Shown here: positions 42,432 through 52,557 of the stretch, piece by piece | Position numbering within the stretch: the stretch's first letter is position 1 | How the letters are laid out: every line of letters starts with the position of its first letter | NCBI GenBank assembly: GCA_029916745.1 | Contig: JARXWK010000002.1 | Coordinates: forward strand, 94,984 to 158,983 | Length of the DNA: 64,000 nucleotides | From: Dysgonomonadaceae bacterium PH5-43 | GTDB lineage: Bacteria; Bacteroidota; Bacteroidia; Bacteroidales; Azobacteroidaceae | Direction: 5' to 3' | Program-made: the position numbers and the translations under genes | Notes under the pieces: model-generated | Databases searched by the model: none | Seen by the model: only the letters and a program-made list of their open reading frames with translations | Told to the model about the DNA's origin: nothing

Positions 42432-42496
42432 ATGTGATATATAAATTAATAACATAAATTGAGCCTTCCTCGCTTTTAAGCAGGGAAGGCTTTTTT
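42410..42496 (+). promoter_or_regulatory. Attenuator of the leucine operon
   Basis: The terminator is GCCTTCC (42463-42469) with GGAAGGC (42484-42490), an inner GCTT/AAGC stem and six T at 42491-42496. GAAGCGAG (42410-42417), inside the leader-peptide frame 12 nt after the Leu triplet, is complementary to CTCGCTT (42469-42475) in the terminator's 5' part. A ribosome stalled on the Leu codons could thus leave the antiterminator free, and translation through them would cover it. The folding is deduced by hand. Confidence 0.65.
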
Positions 42497-42516
42497 ACTT
42501 TAAACAAACAAAAGTT

Positions 42517-44013
42517 ATGGCAGACAGATTATTTATTTTTGACACAACATTAAGAGATGGCGAACAAGTGCCTGGTTGTCAGTTAAACACTATCGAAAAA
42601 ATACAAGTTGCACAGGCTTTAGAAAATTTAGGAGTTGATGTGATAGAGGCAGGTTTTCCTGTGTCAAGTCCAGGAGATTTTAATTCTGTAGTTGAAATCT
42701 CTAAGGCGGTAACGTGGCCAACGATATGTGCACTAACTCGTGCAGTAGAAAAAGATATTGATGTGGCTGCCGAAGCTCTTAAATATGCAAAGAGGAAGAG
42801 AATACATACCGGTATAGGAACTTCGCCATACCATATAAAATATAAGTTTAATTCTACCGAAGACGAAATATTGGAAAGAGCTATAGCGTGCGTTAAGTAT
42901 GCTAAACGATATGTCGAAGATGTTGAGTTTTACTGTGAAGATGCAGGCAGAACAGATAATGTATATCTGGCTAAGGTGGTTGAAGCTGTAATTAAAGCAG
43001 GAGCAACTGTTGTTAATATACCTGATACTACAGGTTATTGTCTTCCTACCGAATATGGAGATAAAATAAAGTTTTTGATGGAGAATGTAAATGGTATTCA
43101 CAATGCTATTTTGTCTACTCACTGTCATAACGATTTAGGAATGGCTACCGCTAATAGTATTATGGGGGTTATGAATGGAGCTCGTCAGGTAGAGGTTACT
43201 ATAAATGGTATAGGAGAAAGAGCTGGTAATACTTCGTTGGAAGAAGTTGTTATGACGCTTAAAAGCCATAAAGAACTTAATATTGAAACTAATATAAATT
43301 CAAAACATATTTATCCTGTAAGCCGAATGGTATCGAGTTTGATGAATATGCCAGTACAACCTAATAAAGCTATAGTAGGACGAAATGCTTTTGCACACTC
43401 TTCAGGTATTCATCAAGATGGAGTACTTAAGAATAGAGAAAGTTACGAAATTATAGATCCTAAAGATGTTGGCATTGATGATAATACTATCGCATTAACA
43501 GCAAGAAGTGGTCGTGCTGCACTAAATCACAGACTAAATATACTTGGTGTTGAATTAAATCAGGAACAATTAGATAAAGTGTACGAAGAGTTTCTTAAAT
43601 TAGCCGACAGGAAGAAAGATATTAATGATGATGATGTATTAATGCTTGCTGGCAAAGACAGAGTTGACTCTCATCGTATTAAGTTAGAGTATCTTCAAGT
43701 TACTTCTGGTGTTGGTGTTCAGTCGGTTGCGGCTATACGATTAAATATAGCAGGTGAAATTTTTGAATCGGCAGCAGCGGGTAATGGACCTGTTGATGCA
43801 GCAATAAAAGCAGTGAAACAAATTATTCACCGTCAGATGGTGATAGAAGAATTTTTAATTCAAGCTATAAATAAAGGAAGTGATGATGTTGGAAAAGTTC
43901 ATATGCAGGTAGCGCACAATGGTCTTAATTATTATGGATTCTCAGCCAATACAGATATAATAGCGGCTTCGGTTGAAGCTTTTATTGATGCGATTAACAA
44001 ATTTATAAAGTAA
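42517..44013 (+). CDS. leuA: 2-isopropylmalate synthase
   Basis: The first committed step of leucine synthesis: 2-ketoisovalerate plus acetyl-CoA gives 2-isopropylmalate. The 498-residue protein has the barrel motif [14 protein letters not shown] (8-21), [12 protein letters not shown] with the metal-binding His pair, and NGIGERAGN. The C-terminal 110 residues form the leucine-feedback domain ([20 protein letters not shown]). It is the first gene of the operon, behind the attenuator, and is followed by leuC after 17 bp. Confidence 0.95.
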   Translation: MADRLFIFDTTLRDGEQVPGCQLNTIEKIQVAQALENLGVDVIEAGFPVSSPGDFNSVVEISKAVTWPTICALTRAVEKDIDVAAEALKYAKRKRIHTGIGTSPYHIKYKFNSTEDEILERAIACVKYAKRYVEDVEFYCEDAGRTDNVYLAKVVEAVIKAGATVVNIPDTTGYCLPTEYGDKIKFLMENVNGIHNAILSTHCHNDLGMATANSIMGVMNGARQVEVTINGIGERAGNTSLEEVVMTLKSHKELNIETNINSKHIYPVSRMVSSLMNMPVQPNKAIVGRNAFAHSSGIHQDGVLKNRESYEIIDPKDVGIDDNTIALTARSGRAALNHRLNILGVELNQEQLDKVYEEFLKLADRKKDINDDDVLMLAGKDRVDSHRIKLEYLQVTSGVGVQSVAAIRLNIAGEIFESAAAGNGPVDAAIKAVKQIIHRQMVIEEFLIQAINKGSDDVGKVHMQVAHNGLNYYGFSANTDIIAASVEAFIDAINKFIK

Positions 44014-44030
44014 AAATAAATTGTGAAATT

Positions 44031-45428
44031 ATGAATACATTGTTTGATAAGATATGGGATAGTCATATTGTTTCTACAGTTGATGATGGACCAACACAAT
44101 TATATATCGACAGAATGTACTGTCACGAAGTTACAAGTCCGCAGGCTTTTGATGGGTTAAGAAGAAGAGGGTTAAAGGTGTTTCGTCCAGAAAGAATTAC
44201 TTGTGTACCCGATCATAATATTCCTACTATTAATCAGGATAAACCAATTAAGGATTCTATATCTAAAAATCAGATAGATACTTTAAGTAAGAATACAGAA
44301 GAGTTTGGGCTAACATATTTTCCTATCGGACACCCCAAAAACGGAATTGTTCACGTGGTAGGTCCCGAAACAGGTCTTTCGCTTCCCGGAATGACAATAG
44401 TTTGTGGCGATTCTCATACTTCTACTCACGGAGCTATGGGAGCTATAGCTTTTGGTATAGGAACCAGCGAAGTAGAGATGGTATTGGCTACGCAATGCGT
44501 ATTTCAATCTAAACCGAAAACAATGCGTATTACGGTAAAAGGTAAACTTAAACCTTTTGTAACGGCTAAAGATATGGCATTGTATCTTATTGCTAAGATG
44601 ACAACTGGTGGAGCTACAGGATATTTTATTGAGTATGCAGGCGAAGCTGTTGAAAATTTATCAATGGAAGGAAGATTAACTTTGTGTAATCTTTCTATAG
44701 AGATGGGAGCACGAGGAGGAATGATAGCTCCCGACAATACTACGTTTGAATACATAAAAGGAAAAGAGTTTACTCCTAAAGGAGAAGATTGGGATAAAGC
44801 TTTGACTTATTGGAAAACTTTAAAGAGCGAAAGTGATGCTGTGTTCGATAAAGAGATTACCTTTGATGCCGAAGATATAGAACCAATGATAACTTACGGT
44901 ACTAATCCGGGAATGGGAATTAAAATTAATGATTCTATTCCTAATATTGAGGATATTGAAGACTCGAGTAAACATTCGTTTTCTAAATCTTTAGAATATA
45001 TGGGGTTCAAAGCTGGAGAAAAGCTAATAGGCAAACCAGTAGATTATGTTTTCTTGGGAAGTTGCACTAATGGTCGTATAGAAGATTTTAGAGCTTTTGC
45101 CGAAATAGTAAAAGGAAAAAAGAAGGCAGATAATGTGGTTGTTTGGTTAGTTCCTGGCTCTTGGGCAGTAATTAATCAGATAAAAGAAGAAGGTATTGAT
45201 AAGATTATAGAAGATGCTGGTTTCGAACTTCGTCAACCAGGTTGTTCTGCTTGTTTGGCTATGAATGACGATAAAGTTCCTGCAGGAAAATATGCCGTGT
45301 CTACTTCTAACAGAAACTTTGAAGGACGACAAGGTCCTGGTGCGAGAACTATATTAGCAGGTGCTTATGTTGCCGCAGCGGCAGCTATTACAGGTAAGAT
45401 AACTGAACCAAAAACAATAAATAATTAA
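44031..45428 (+). CDS. leuC: 3-isopropylmalate dehydratase, large subunit
   Basis: With LeuD it isomerises 2- to 3-isopropylmalate. The 465-residue protein is an aconitase-family enzyme with the 4Fe-4S cysteines in [13 protein letters not shown] and [11 protein letters not shown], plus [13 protein letters not shown] and [13 protein letters not shown] near the active site. It is full length. leuD starts 3 bp after its stop. Confidence 0.96.
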   Translation: MNTLFDKIWDSHIVSTVDDGPTQLYIDRMYCHEVTSPQAFDGLRRRGLKVFRPERITCVPDHNIPTINQDKPIKDSISKNQIDTLSKNTEEFGLTYFPIGHPKNGIVHVVGPETGLSLPGMTIVCGDSHTSTHGAMGAIAFGIGTSEVEMVLATQCVFQSKPKTMRITVKGKLKPFVTAKDMALYLIAKMTTGGATGYFIEYAGEAVENLSMEGRLTLCNLSIEMGARGGMIAPDNTTFEYIKGKEFTPKGEDWDKALTYWKTLKSESDAVFDKEITFDAEDIEPMITYGTNPGMGIKINDSIPNIEDIEDSSKHSFSKSLEYMGFKAGEKLIGKPVDYVFLGSCTNGRIEDFRAFAEIVKGKKKADNVVVWLVPGSWAVINQIKEEGIDKIIEDAGFELRQPGCSACLAMNDDKVPAGKYAVSTSNRNFEGRQGPGARTILAGAYVAAAAAITGKITEPKTINN

Positions 45429-45431
45429 ACA

Positions 45432-46022
45432 ATGGAAAAGTTTGTAACGTTATCAAGTAGAGTAGTTCCTCTACCAATAGAAAATGTAGATACTGATCAG
45501 ATTATTCCTGCTCGTTTCTTAAAGGCTACATCAAAAGAAGGTTTTGGAGATAATCTGTTTAGAGATTGGAGATATGATGAAGAAGATAAACCAATAGAAT
45601 CGTTTCCTCTTAATAATTCTATATATAAAGGAGAAATATTAGTGGCAGGGAAAAACTTTGGTTGTGGTTCGAGTAGAGAACACGCTGCGTGGGCTATTAA
45701 AGGTTATGGTTTTAATGTTGTTGTGTCAAGTTTTTTTGCAGATATATTCAGAAACAATGCAATGAATAACTTCTTATTGCCAGTTGTTGTTTCAGATAAG
45801 TTTCTTACAGAAATATTTGAGAGTGTAAATAACAATGCAGAAGCAACGTTAACGGTTGATTTAGAAAATCAAATAATAAGAAATAACGCAACAGGCAACG
45901 AAGAATCGTTTGCTATAAACTCTTATAAAAAAGAATGTTTTTTGAAAGGTTTTGACGATATAGACTATCTTTTAAACAATAAAGTTAAAATAGAAGACTA
46001 CGAAACAAAGCGTAAGTTATAA
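45432..46022 (+). CDS. leuD: 3-isopropylmalate dehydratase, small subunit
   Basis: A 196-residue swivel-domain subunit of the LeuCD enzyme. Motifs are NVDTDQIIPARFL (18-30) and GKNFGCGSSREHAAWA, with the active-site Ser/Arg, followed by FADIFRNNAMNN. Typical length. Two bases separate it from the next gene, so the set is tightly coupled. Confidence 0.95.
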   Translation: MEKFVTLSSRVVPLPIENVDTDQIIPARFLKATSKEGFGDNLFRDWRYDEEDKPIESFPLNNSIYKGEILVAGKNFGCGSSREHAAWAIKGYGFNVVVSSFFADIFRNNAMNNFLLPVVVSDKFLTEIFESVNNNAEATLTVDLENQIIRNNATGNEESFAINSYKKECFLKGFDDIDYLLNNKVKIEDYETKRKL

Positions 46023-46024
46023 AG

Positions 46025-47545
46025 ATGCTAAATGATAAAATAGAAATATTAGACACTACTCTGCGAGACGGAGAACAAACCTCAGGGGTTTCTTTTATGT
46101 CGTCTGAAAAACTGCATATTGCACGATTGTTATTAGAAGACCTGAATGTAGACAGAGTGGAAATAACCTCTGTTGGTGTTTCGGGTGGAGAACTTAATAC
46201 AGTTAAAAAAATAGCAGAGTGGGCAAGTGCTAATAATTATATTGATAAGATAGAAGTATTAGGATTTGTTGATGGGGGTAATTCAGTAGATTGGATTAAG
46301 TCGACAGGTTGTAAAGTGATTAATCTGTTATGTAAAGGCTCTTTGAAACATTGCGAAGAACAACTTAAGAAAACTCCTGAACAACATCTGGCGGATATAA
46401 AGTGTGTAATTCAAAAGGCCGAAGAAGCTAATATTTCTGTAAATGTATATTTAGAAGACTGGTCGAACGGTATGTTGCACTCTCCCGATTATGTTTTCTT
46501 TATGATGGATAATCTAAAAGATACTTCTATTAATAGATTTATGCTTCCCGATACTCTTGGGGTGCTTAATCCTCTAAATACAGCAGAGTTTTGTAAAATT
46601 ATGCTTGATAAGTATCCTCAAACAAAGTTTGATTATCACGCTCATAATGATTACGATTTAGCAGTAGGAAATGTTTTTGCAGCCGTTAAAACAGGAATAA
46701 AAGGTATTCATACTACCATTAACGGATTGGGAGAAAGAGCTGGTAATGCACCTTTGGCGAGTGTAATAGCAGTGATTCACGACCAACTGAAAATTAAAAC
46801 AAATATAAACGAAGATAAACTTAACAAAGTTAGTCGTTTAGTTGAATCGTATTCAGGCATCAGAGTGCCAAACAATAAACCGTTAATTGGCGATAGTGTA
46901 TTTACTCAGTGTGCAGGTATTCACGCCGATGGAGATAATAAAAATAATCTTTACTATAACGACTTACTTCCCGAACGGTTTGGACGAGAGCGTGAGTACG
47001 CTTTAGGAAAGATGTCGGGCAAAGCAAATATAAAGAAAAATCTTGATGCACTTGGGCTCGATTTAGACGAACCATCAATGGCGAAACTTACTAAGCGTAT
47101 TACCGAACTGGGAGAGAAGAAAGAAATTGTTACACCAGATGATTTACCATATATAATATACGATGTGTTTCATTCAGATGCCGAAAGTAAAATAAAGATA
47201 CTTAATTATTCTTTATCTTTAGCTAAAGGATCACGTCCTATGGCTAAGGTGAAGATACTTATAGATAATAAAGAGTACGAACAACAAGCTTTTGGTGATG
47301 GGCAATTCCACGCATTCAGTAAGGCTTTGTGGAAGATATATGATAATTTAGGTAAAGATAAACCCGAATTAATCGACTATAATGTAGCTATTCCTTCGGG
47401 TGGTCGTACTGATGCTTTGGTTCAAACAATTATAACTTGGAGTTTCGATAAAGTGGTATTCAGAACACGAGGGTTAGATGTAGACCAAACTAAAGCAGCT
47501 ATTAAAGCTACAATAAGAATGTTGAATATAATTGAAAATATGTAA
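46025..47545 (+). CDS. Second LeuA-like synthase (isopropylmalate/citramalate synthase family)
   Basis: A 506-residue paralogue of LeuA with [16 protein letters not shown] at 9-24, DYHAHNDYDLAVGN with the metal ligands and NGLGERAGNAP, plus a C-terminal regulatory domain (VAIPSGGRTDALVQTIITW). Sequence differs strongly from the first LeuA in the operon. It could be a second isopropylmalate synthase or a citramalate synthase feeding isoleucine from pyruvate; the substrate cannot be decided here. Such second copies sit in the leu operons of other Bacteroidales. Confidence 0.82.
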   Translation: MLNDKIEILDTTLRDGEQTSGVSFMSSEKLHIARLLLEDLNVDRVEITSVGVSGGELNTVKKIAEWASANNYIDKIEVLGFVDGGNSVDWIKSTGCKVINLLCKGSLKHCEEQLKKTPEQHLADIKCVIQKAEEANISVNVYLEDWSNGMLHSPDYVFFMMDNLKDTSINRFMLPDTLGVLNPLNTAEFCKIMLDKYPQTKFDYHAHNDYDLAVGNVFAAVKTGIKGIHTTINGLGERAGNAPLASVIAVIHDQLKIKTNINEDKLNKVSRLVESYSGIRVPNNKPLIGDSVFTQCAGIHADGDNKNNLYYNDLLPERFGREREYALGKMSGKANIKKNLDALGLDLDEPSMAKLTKRITELGEKKEIVTPDDLPYIIYDVFHSDAESKIKILNYSLSLAKGSRPMAKVKILIDNKEYEQQAFGDGQFHAFSKALWKIYDNLGKDKPELIDYNVAIPSGGRTDALVQTIITWSFDKVVFRTRGLDVDQTKAAIKATIRMLNIIENM

Positions 47546-47549
47546 TGCA

Positions 47550-48017
47550 ATGAAGATGTTTCTAAAAAACAGTAAGAGAAAGTTGACTATCGCATTGGTA
47601 GCTCACGACAGACGTAAAGCCGATATGGTTGATTGGGCTTTGTTTAATGCAGAGAGTTTATCTCTACACAAATTAATATGTACAGGCACTACGGGTGGTC
47701 TTATCCAAAATGCTTTTGAAGAAAGAGGAATAGAATCTGAGATAGTAAGAATGAACTCAGGTCCGCTTGGAGGCGATGCCGAGATTGCTGCAATGGTAGT
47801 TCGTAAGGAAATAGATTTGGCAATCTTTCTTATCGACGACCTTAACGCTCAACCTCACGAAGCAGATATTCAGATGTTATTGCGTCAGTGTAGAGTACAC
47901 AATGTACCTATTGCGTGTAACAGATATAGTGCAGATTTAATGATAACAAGTAGTCTTTGGGAGAATGAAGATTATGTTCCTACTGTGCCCCAATATGTTG
48001 CGTTTAATAGAGAATAA
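47550..48017 (+). CDS. mgsA: Methylglyoxal synthase
   Basis: It converts dihydroxyacetone phosphate to methylglyoxal and phosphate, a bypass of lower glycolysis. The 155-residue protein has [25 protein letters not shown] for the phosphate site and [14 protein letters not shown] with the catalytic Asp, and [14 protein letters not shown]. Family length is about 150. It sits 4 bp after the LeuA-like gene and 20 bp before leuB, in the leucine operon, which is unexpected for the pathway. An in-frame TTG at 47532 would overlap the previous gene; the ATG at 47550 is preferred. Confidence 0.9.
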   Translation: MKMFLKNSKRKLTIALVAHDRRKADMVDWALFNAESLSLHKLICTGTTGGLIQNAFEERGIESEIVRMNSGPLGGDAEIAAMVVRKEIDLAIFLIDDLNAQPHEADIQMLLRQCRVHNVPIACNRYSADLMITSSLWENEDYVPTVPQYVAFNRE

Positions 48018-48037
48018 GAAATAAAAATAGAACAACA

Positions 48038-49108
48038 ATGAAATTAAAAATCGCAGTATTGCCAGGCGATGGTATAGGACCTGAAATAATAGCTCAAGCT
48101 CTGAATGTAACAAAAGTTGTTTGCGAAAAATTCAACCATAAACTCGAATACAAAGAGGCTTTAGTAGGAGCATCAGCTATAGATGCTGTTGGTAATCCTT
48201 ACCCCGAAGAAACTCATAACTTATGTATGGATTCAGACGCTGTATTGTTTGGAGCTATCGGTTCGCCTAAATACGACAACAACCCTTCGGCTAAAGTTCG
48301 TCCCGAGCAAGGTTTGTTGGCTATGCGTAAGCAATTAGGACTGTTTGCTAATATTCGACCAGTAACAACTTTTGCATCTTTGTTGCATAAATCGCCTTTG
48401 CGTCCTGAACTGATAGAGGGTGCCGATTTTATATGTATTCGTGAACTTATAGGTGGAATATACTTCGGCAAACCTCAAGGTCGTTCTGAAGATGGTAAAA
48501 CAGCTTACGATTCATCGGTTTATTCGGTTGAAGAAATAGAACGAGTAGTGCGCTTGGCTTTTGGTTATGCTATGAATAGAAATAAAAAGCTAACCATAGT
48601 TGATAAAGCTAATGTTTTAGCAACATCTCGTCTTTGGAGAGAGGTGTCTCAACGATTAGAAAAAGACTATCCCGAAGTAACTACCGAATATATGTTTGTA
48701 GATAATGCAGCTATGCAAATAGTTCAATGTCCGAAACGTTTTGATGTTATGGTTACTGAGAATATGTTTGGAGATATACTTACCGACGAAGCTTCTGTAA
48801 TTACAGGCTCATTAGGTATGTTACCCTCTGCATCTATCGGAATACACACTTCTGTATTTGAGCCAATACACGGTTCTTACCCTCAGGCAGCAGGAAAAAA
48901 CATAGCTAATCCTTTAGCAACTATATTATCGGCTGCCTTAATGTTTGAATATTCTTTTGGGTTAACAAAAGAAAGCGAACTTATAAAAGAGGCGGTAAAC
49001 AAATCGCTTGCAGAACAAGTTGTAACTGAAGATATTTCGGAAGGAGGAAAGGCGTTTTCAACCTCAGAAGTAGGGGAGTGGATTGTAAATTATATTAAGA
49101 ACGCATAG
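48038..49108 (+). CDS. leuB: 3-isopropylmalate dehydrogenase
   Basis: Oxidises 3-isopropylmalate with NAD to 2-ketoisocaproate, the last specific step before transamination. The 356-residue protein has [11 protein letters not shown] (8-18), the substrate-binding arginines in [21 protein letters not shown], and the metal Asp and nucleotide site in [16 protein letters not shown] and [15 protein letters not shown]. It is the last gene of the operon; a hairpin terminator lies at 49347-49387. Confidence 0.95.
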   Translation: MKLKIAVLPGDGIGPEIIAQALNVTKVVCEKFNHKLEYKEALVGASAIDAVGNPYPEETHNLCMDSDAVLFGAIGSPKYDNNPSAKVRPEQGLLAMRKQLGLFANIRPVTTFASLLHKSPLRPELIEGADFICIRELIGGIYFGKPQGRSEDGKTAYDSSVYSVEEIERVVRLAFGYAMNRNKKLTIVDKANVLATSRLWREVSQRLEKDYPEVTTEYMFVDNAAMQIVQCPKRFDVMVTENMFGDILTDEASVITGSLGMLPSASIGIHTSVFEPIHGSYPQAAGKNIANPLATILSAALMFEYSFGLTKESELIKEAVNKSLAEQVVTEDISEGGKAFSTSEVGEWIVNYIKNA

Positions 49109-49346
49109 TAGTTTGGAGGTTTTCTGGAGACGGGAAACCTCTAACTTTAACTCTATTTTGTAATGTTTAACTGTTTGCGTTTTTTAGCAAACTATATGTT
49201 TTTATGTAAGTAAAGACTTTTTGTTAATAACTCAGTGAGTTTCAGAAAAAGCTCAGTGTGCTTTTTAAAAAACTCGGTGTCTTGAGCCCTTAAACTAACT
49301 AAGTTTGACATCAAAACTCACTGAATTTTCACTTAAATACACAAAA

Positions 49347-49387
49347 AAAGCAGCTAAGAATTGTCTTTTAGCTGCTTTTTGCTTTTT
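49347..49387 (+). terminator. Terminator of the leucine operon
   Basis: GCAGCTAA (49350-49357) pairs with TTAGCTGC (49368-49375), flanked by an A run upstream and TTTTTGCTTTTT downstream. The flanking A and T runs make it usable in both directions. Confidence 0.8.
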
Positions 49388-49620
49388 GGTTACACAAAGA
49401 TACAATATTTTAGGGCGTTTGTCAAGAGCTTATTAACATCTGTTAGTATATCGTATTTCCTAAGGTAACTATTCAGTCCCCCTGTAGGCAATGCTTCGCT
49501 CGCCATACGGTTAGCGTTAACTTTTAACTTGTGCGAAGCACACTGAAATGTAAAGCTTAAAGTAATGGAAGAAAACAAATCTCTACTTGAATTGATAAAA
49601 AATAAAGCTGTCTGATAAAA

Positions 49621-50099
49621 CTTTTTCTATTTCGCCTAAATTCTCGACATTATCTCTACTTACTTATTTCTACAAGACTGCACTTCTTTCTGTTATTTTG
49701 ATATTATCGACTCTTTGCTTAACCTTCAGAGCGGAGCAAGAGTGTAAGCAAGTTACCCCTATAGTCAACTATCTGTAATTCCTTAACTCTCGGAGAAGAG
49801 CATAAAAGTGAGCGAGTGGACAAATGGGCGGCTCTATCACTCTTATGAAACACTTTGCCGCTCTCAGTAGAACACCCTCGTTGTTCTTAGTAGATGGGCG
49901 AGCAGGTTGTTACTATATACCCCTTGTTGCTCTTATTAGATAGGCGAGCTGTTTCTTAGTAGATACCCGATGCCTCTCTTAGTAGAACCACCTCGTCTTT
50001 CTACTTAAAGCACCCTGTCTCTCTTAGTAGAGACACCTCGCCTTTCTACTAAGAGAGAGAAGGGGTCTCTTAGTAGAGAGGAGACCCTAAGTGAAGCTT
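49621..50099 (-). repeat. 500-bp dispersed repeat, copy D
   Basis: Inverted like copy B. It is somewhat shorter (479 bp) and has more changes in the array. It starts on this strand with CTTTTTCTATTTCGCC and ends GAGACCCTAAGTGAAGCTT. The inverted pair of units next to that end is present. Confidence 0.9.
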
Positions 50100-50167
50100 T
50101 TATTTTGGCGCTTTATAAAGTGCTGTATTTGAGGTTGTTTATTCTTGTCAGATAAGGTTCGGAATAG
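50100..50167 (-). repeat. Extension of repeat copy D shared only with copy B
   Basis: Contains GCGCTTTATAAAGTGC and GTGCTGTATTTGAGGTTG as in copy B (21185-21252), and ends ATAAGGTTCGGAATAG. The inner few bases (TGTCAG against AATCGA) differ. Confidence 0.75.
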
Positions 50168-50265
50168 AAAAAAATAGCAATAAAAGAATATTTTTACTCG
50201 TCATACGGCTATGCAAATATTACCCTTTGGGTAGATGGTAGAGTCGCTTTGCGCTAACTTATATT

Positions 50266-52395
50266 TTACAAACCAACGTGCTCTTTTAGTCGTACTTCGG
50301 GAGCCTGATTATCCAAATCTTTGTAGGCTTCGGAGTAATTCCATATAACTTTATCACTATGTGATTGTTCGTTGTTTCGGACTTCTACTATATTCTCGCC
50401 TTCTTTCAGTTTAACATTTTCGAAGATGTAATGAACGTTGGTGTAACCTTGTTTGGGGTTGGAAATCTCTACTCCATTTACGAAAAGCTTTGGGGTTCCG
50501 ACATTAGAATAAACGGTTATAGGAGTTATTTCATTACCTCTATTAGTAACCCTTCGTTGCGTAATGTACAGAACGGGCTCTTTGCTCCAATTAGCTTTAT
50601 ACCAATAAAACGGATCTTTCTTTGTTTTACGGTCGAATGTAACTAAGCCTTTCATATTTCGAGCTTCTACTTGTCCTTGAGAAGACATAGGAGTAGCAAA
50701 ATCGAAAGTGTTCCAGATGTAAGAAGCCAAAAGAAAAGGGTGTTTGGAAATAACATTCCAGTGCTCTTCGTGGAAACGAGTAGCAAACGACTCGTTGTAA
50801 TCTTTGTCGAACCCACAACAATCGCCACGATTAGAAACAACTTCTTTTTGTTGATTTATGTTGGCTTCTGTTCCATATTCGGAGAAGATAACTTTATGGT
50901 CTTTGAATTTTACTTCGGCTCGTTCTACCCAAGTCTGAAGACTGTCTAAAGTTCCGTTATACCAGCCAAAATATTGGTTTATTCCTTGTATATCGGTATT
51001 GTTGTTCACTGGGTGGTCGATTACATTGTAGCCGCTAACCTGAACAGAGTAGCGATATGGGTCTTCCGACTTTGCCAAATCGTTAAGCTCAGAAGTTAAA
51101 GCAACGGTATATTCGTGTGGACGATAAACTTCGTTGTGTAATCCCCAAACATAAATCGAAGGGTGATTGTAGTTTTGGCGAATAAGTTCTGTTAATTGTT
51201 GCTTAGCATTATCTCTTTCTTCTGTAGTAACACGGTTGACGAACGGTATCTCTGCCCAAATCATAAAACCTATACTGTCGCATTTCGAGTAGAAATATTC
51301 TGATTGTTGGTAGTGGGCTAAGCGAATTGTTGTAGCTCCAATTTCTTTTATAATATCCAAATCAATGTCGTGTTCTGCGTTTGTTAGTGCACTACCTAAT
51401 TGCCACCAATCTTGATGACGGCAAACTCCATACATCGGAACTTTCTTTCCGTTAAGATACATACCATCGCTTGCAACAAGCTCAAAGTTTCGTATGCCTA
51501 AAGGCTGAATAACTTCGTCAATAAGAGTGTTGTCTTTTATAATTCGTGCCGAAACTTTATATAGATAAGGGTTTTCTAAACCTTGCCATAAGTGTGGACG
51601 GTTTAAAGTTATATTATGAATAACATTTTTACGTCCTTGAGGAGATAAATAAACATCAGATGTTTTACTGTAGACAACAGCATTATCCATATCGTATATA
51701 ATAGTGTTTACGGTAACGGAGTCTTTCTGTCCTGTTTTGTTGTCAATCTTTATTTTAACACTTACATCTGCCGATTTAGGAGAAACGTTTTCTTGAGTTA
51801 TATAAATTCCGGGTGAGGCATAGTCAGTAACGGCTATATTTATCTTGTTGGTAATTATTAAATCAACAGGACGATAAATTCCTCCATAAACACCAAACAA
51901 TCTGTGATTAACAGGGACAATGTCGGGTCGCGAACTATTGTCTACCTTTACCATTATCTCATTTTCTTCTCCATATTTAAGAAGAGTGGAAATATCTACA
52001 GCGAAAGCCGAATATCCTCCTTTGTGTTTGTCGGCAATAGCTCCGTTTACATAAACTTCGGCAACAGAAGCAACTCCTTCAAAACGAAGAAAAACTCTTT
52101 TCTCTTTGAGCTCAGCAGAGGGAGTATAGCTTTTCTTATAGAAGGCAACTCCTTCGTAAAAGTCGTTACGCTGAGTTTGCATATCAATATTGTTCCAAGT
52201 ATGAGGAATATTTACTTTTTGCCACTCTGTATATGCTTCGTTATTTCCTTTCTTAAATAACCAGTCGTTATTGAAAGAGATAATAGTTCTGCTGTCTGTT
52301 GAATTAATTTGTACTGTATTTATTGATGATTCGCACGAATGTAATAAGATTAAAAATAGTGCTAATAGAATTAAGTAGACATTTGAGATTTTCAT
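50266..52395 (-). CDS. Glycoside hydrolase family 2 beta-galactosidase-like lipoprotein
   Basis: A 709-residue GH2 enzyme that should cleave beta-galactosides or related sugars at the cell surface or in the periplasm. A lipoprotein signal (LLHSCESS, Cys near 24) precedes a jelly-roll domain (about 50-200), an Ig-like domain and the TIM barrel (about 300-600), with the acid/base Glu in YVWGLHNEVYRP and the nucleophile Glu in VIFSEYGTEAN. A C-terminal DUF4982-like part is short. The start is ATG 52395 (an upstream TTG is in frame). A -7 box TACCTTTG lies at 52440-52447. No SusCD pair or other sugar gene lies nearby. Confidence 0.88.
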   Translation of the reverse strand: MKISNVYLILLALFLILLHSCESSINTVQINSTDSRTIISFNNDWLFKKGNNEAYTEWQKVNIPHTWNNIDMQTQRNDFYEGVAFYKKSYTPSAELKEKRVFLRFEGVASVAEVYVNGAIADKHKGGYSAFAVDISTLLKYGEENEIMVKVDNSSRPDIVPVNHRLFGVYGGIYRPVDLIITNKINIAVTDYASPGIYITQENVSPKSADVSVKIKIDNKTGQKDSVTVNTIIYDMDNAVVYSKTSDVYLSPQGRKNVIHNITLNRPHLWQGLENPYLYKVSARIIKDNTLIDEVIQPLGIRNFELVASDGMYLNGKKVPMYGVCRHQDWWQLGSALTNAEHDIDLDIIKEIGATTIRLAHYQQSEYFYSKCDSIGFMIWAEIPFVNRVTTEERDNAKQQLTELIRQNYNHPSIYVWGLHNEVYRPHEYTVALTSELNDLAKSEDPYRYSVQVSGYNVIDHPVNNNTDIQGINQYFGWYNGTLDSLQTWVERAEVKFKDHKVIFSEYGTEANINQQKEVVSNRGDCCGFDKDYNESFATRFHEEHWNVISKHPFLLASYIWNTFDFATPMSSQGQVEARNMKGLVTFDRKTKKDPFYWYKANWSKEPVLYITQRRVTNRGNEITPITVYSNVGTPKLFVNGVEISNPKQGYTNVHYIFENVKLKEGENIVEVRNNEQSHSDKVIWNYSEAYKDLDNQAPEVRLKEHVGL

Positions 52396-52557
52396 ATGAT
52401 AAACCAAATTATGTTATTCAGGTAATAAAAATATCAAGACAAAGGTAACTAAAAAGAATAAAGTAACTCAGTCATTTTGTCGCAATCTAAACAATGGTAA
52501 ACAATTTGTTGTTTTTTAGTTATAAGTTAAACCGCAAAATTAAGGAGAAATACATTT

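Larger units (their letters stand above)
49109..50265. other. Long convergent intergenic stretch with terminators, repeat copy D and fragments
   Basis: 1157 bp without a credible gene. It holds a weak hairpin just after leuB (49115-49142), a stretch related to the 8644 terminator (49225-49275), the strong terminator at 49347-49387, repeat copy D (49621-50099) with extension, and short pieces such as GTCGCTTTGCGC (near 50233) that also occur in the hairpin-repeat loops. A 62-residue frame at 49390-49578 is not convincing. Confidence 0.55.

Noticed and set aside
49390..49578. 62-residue minus-strand frame
   Set aside because: It lies between terminators and repeats, has no promoter, RBS or recognisable fold, and its sequence looks like translated repeat debris.
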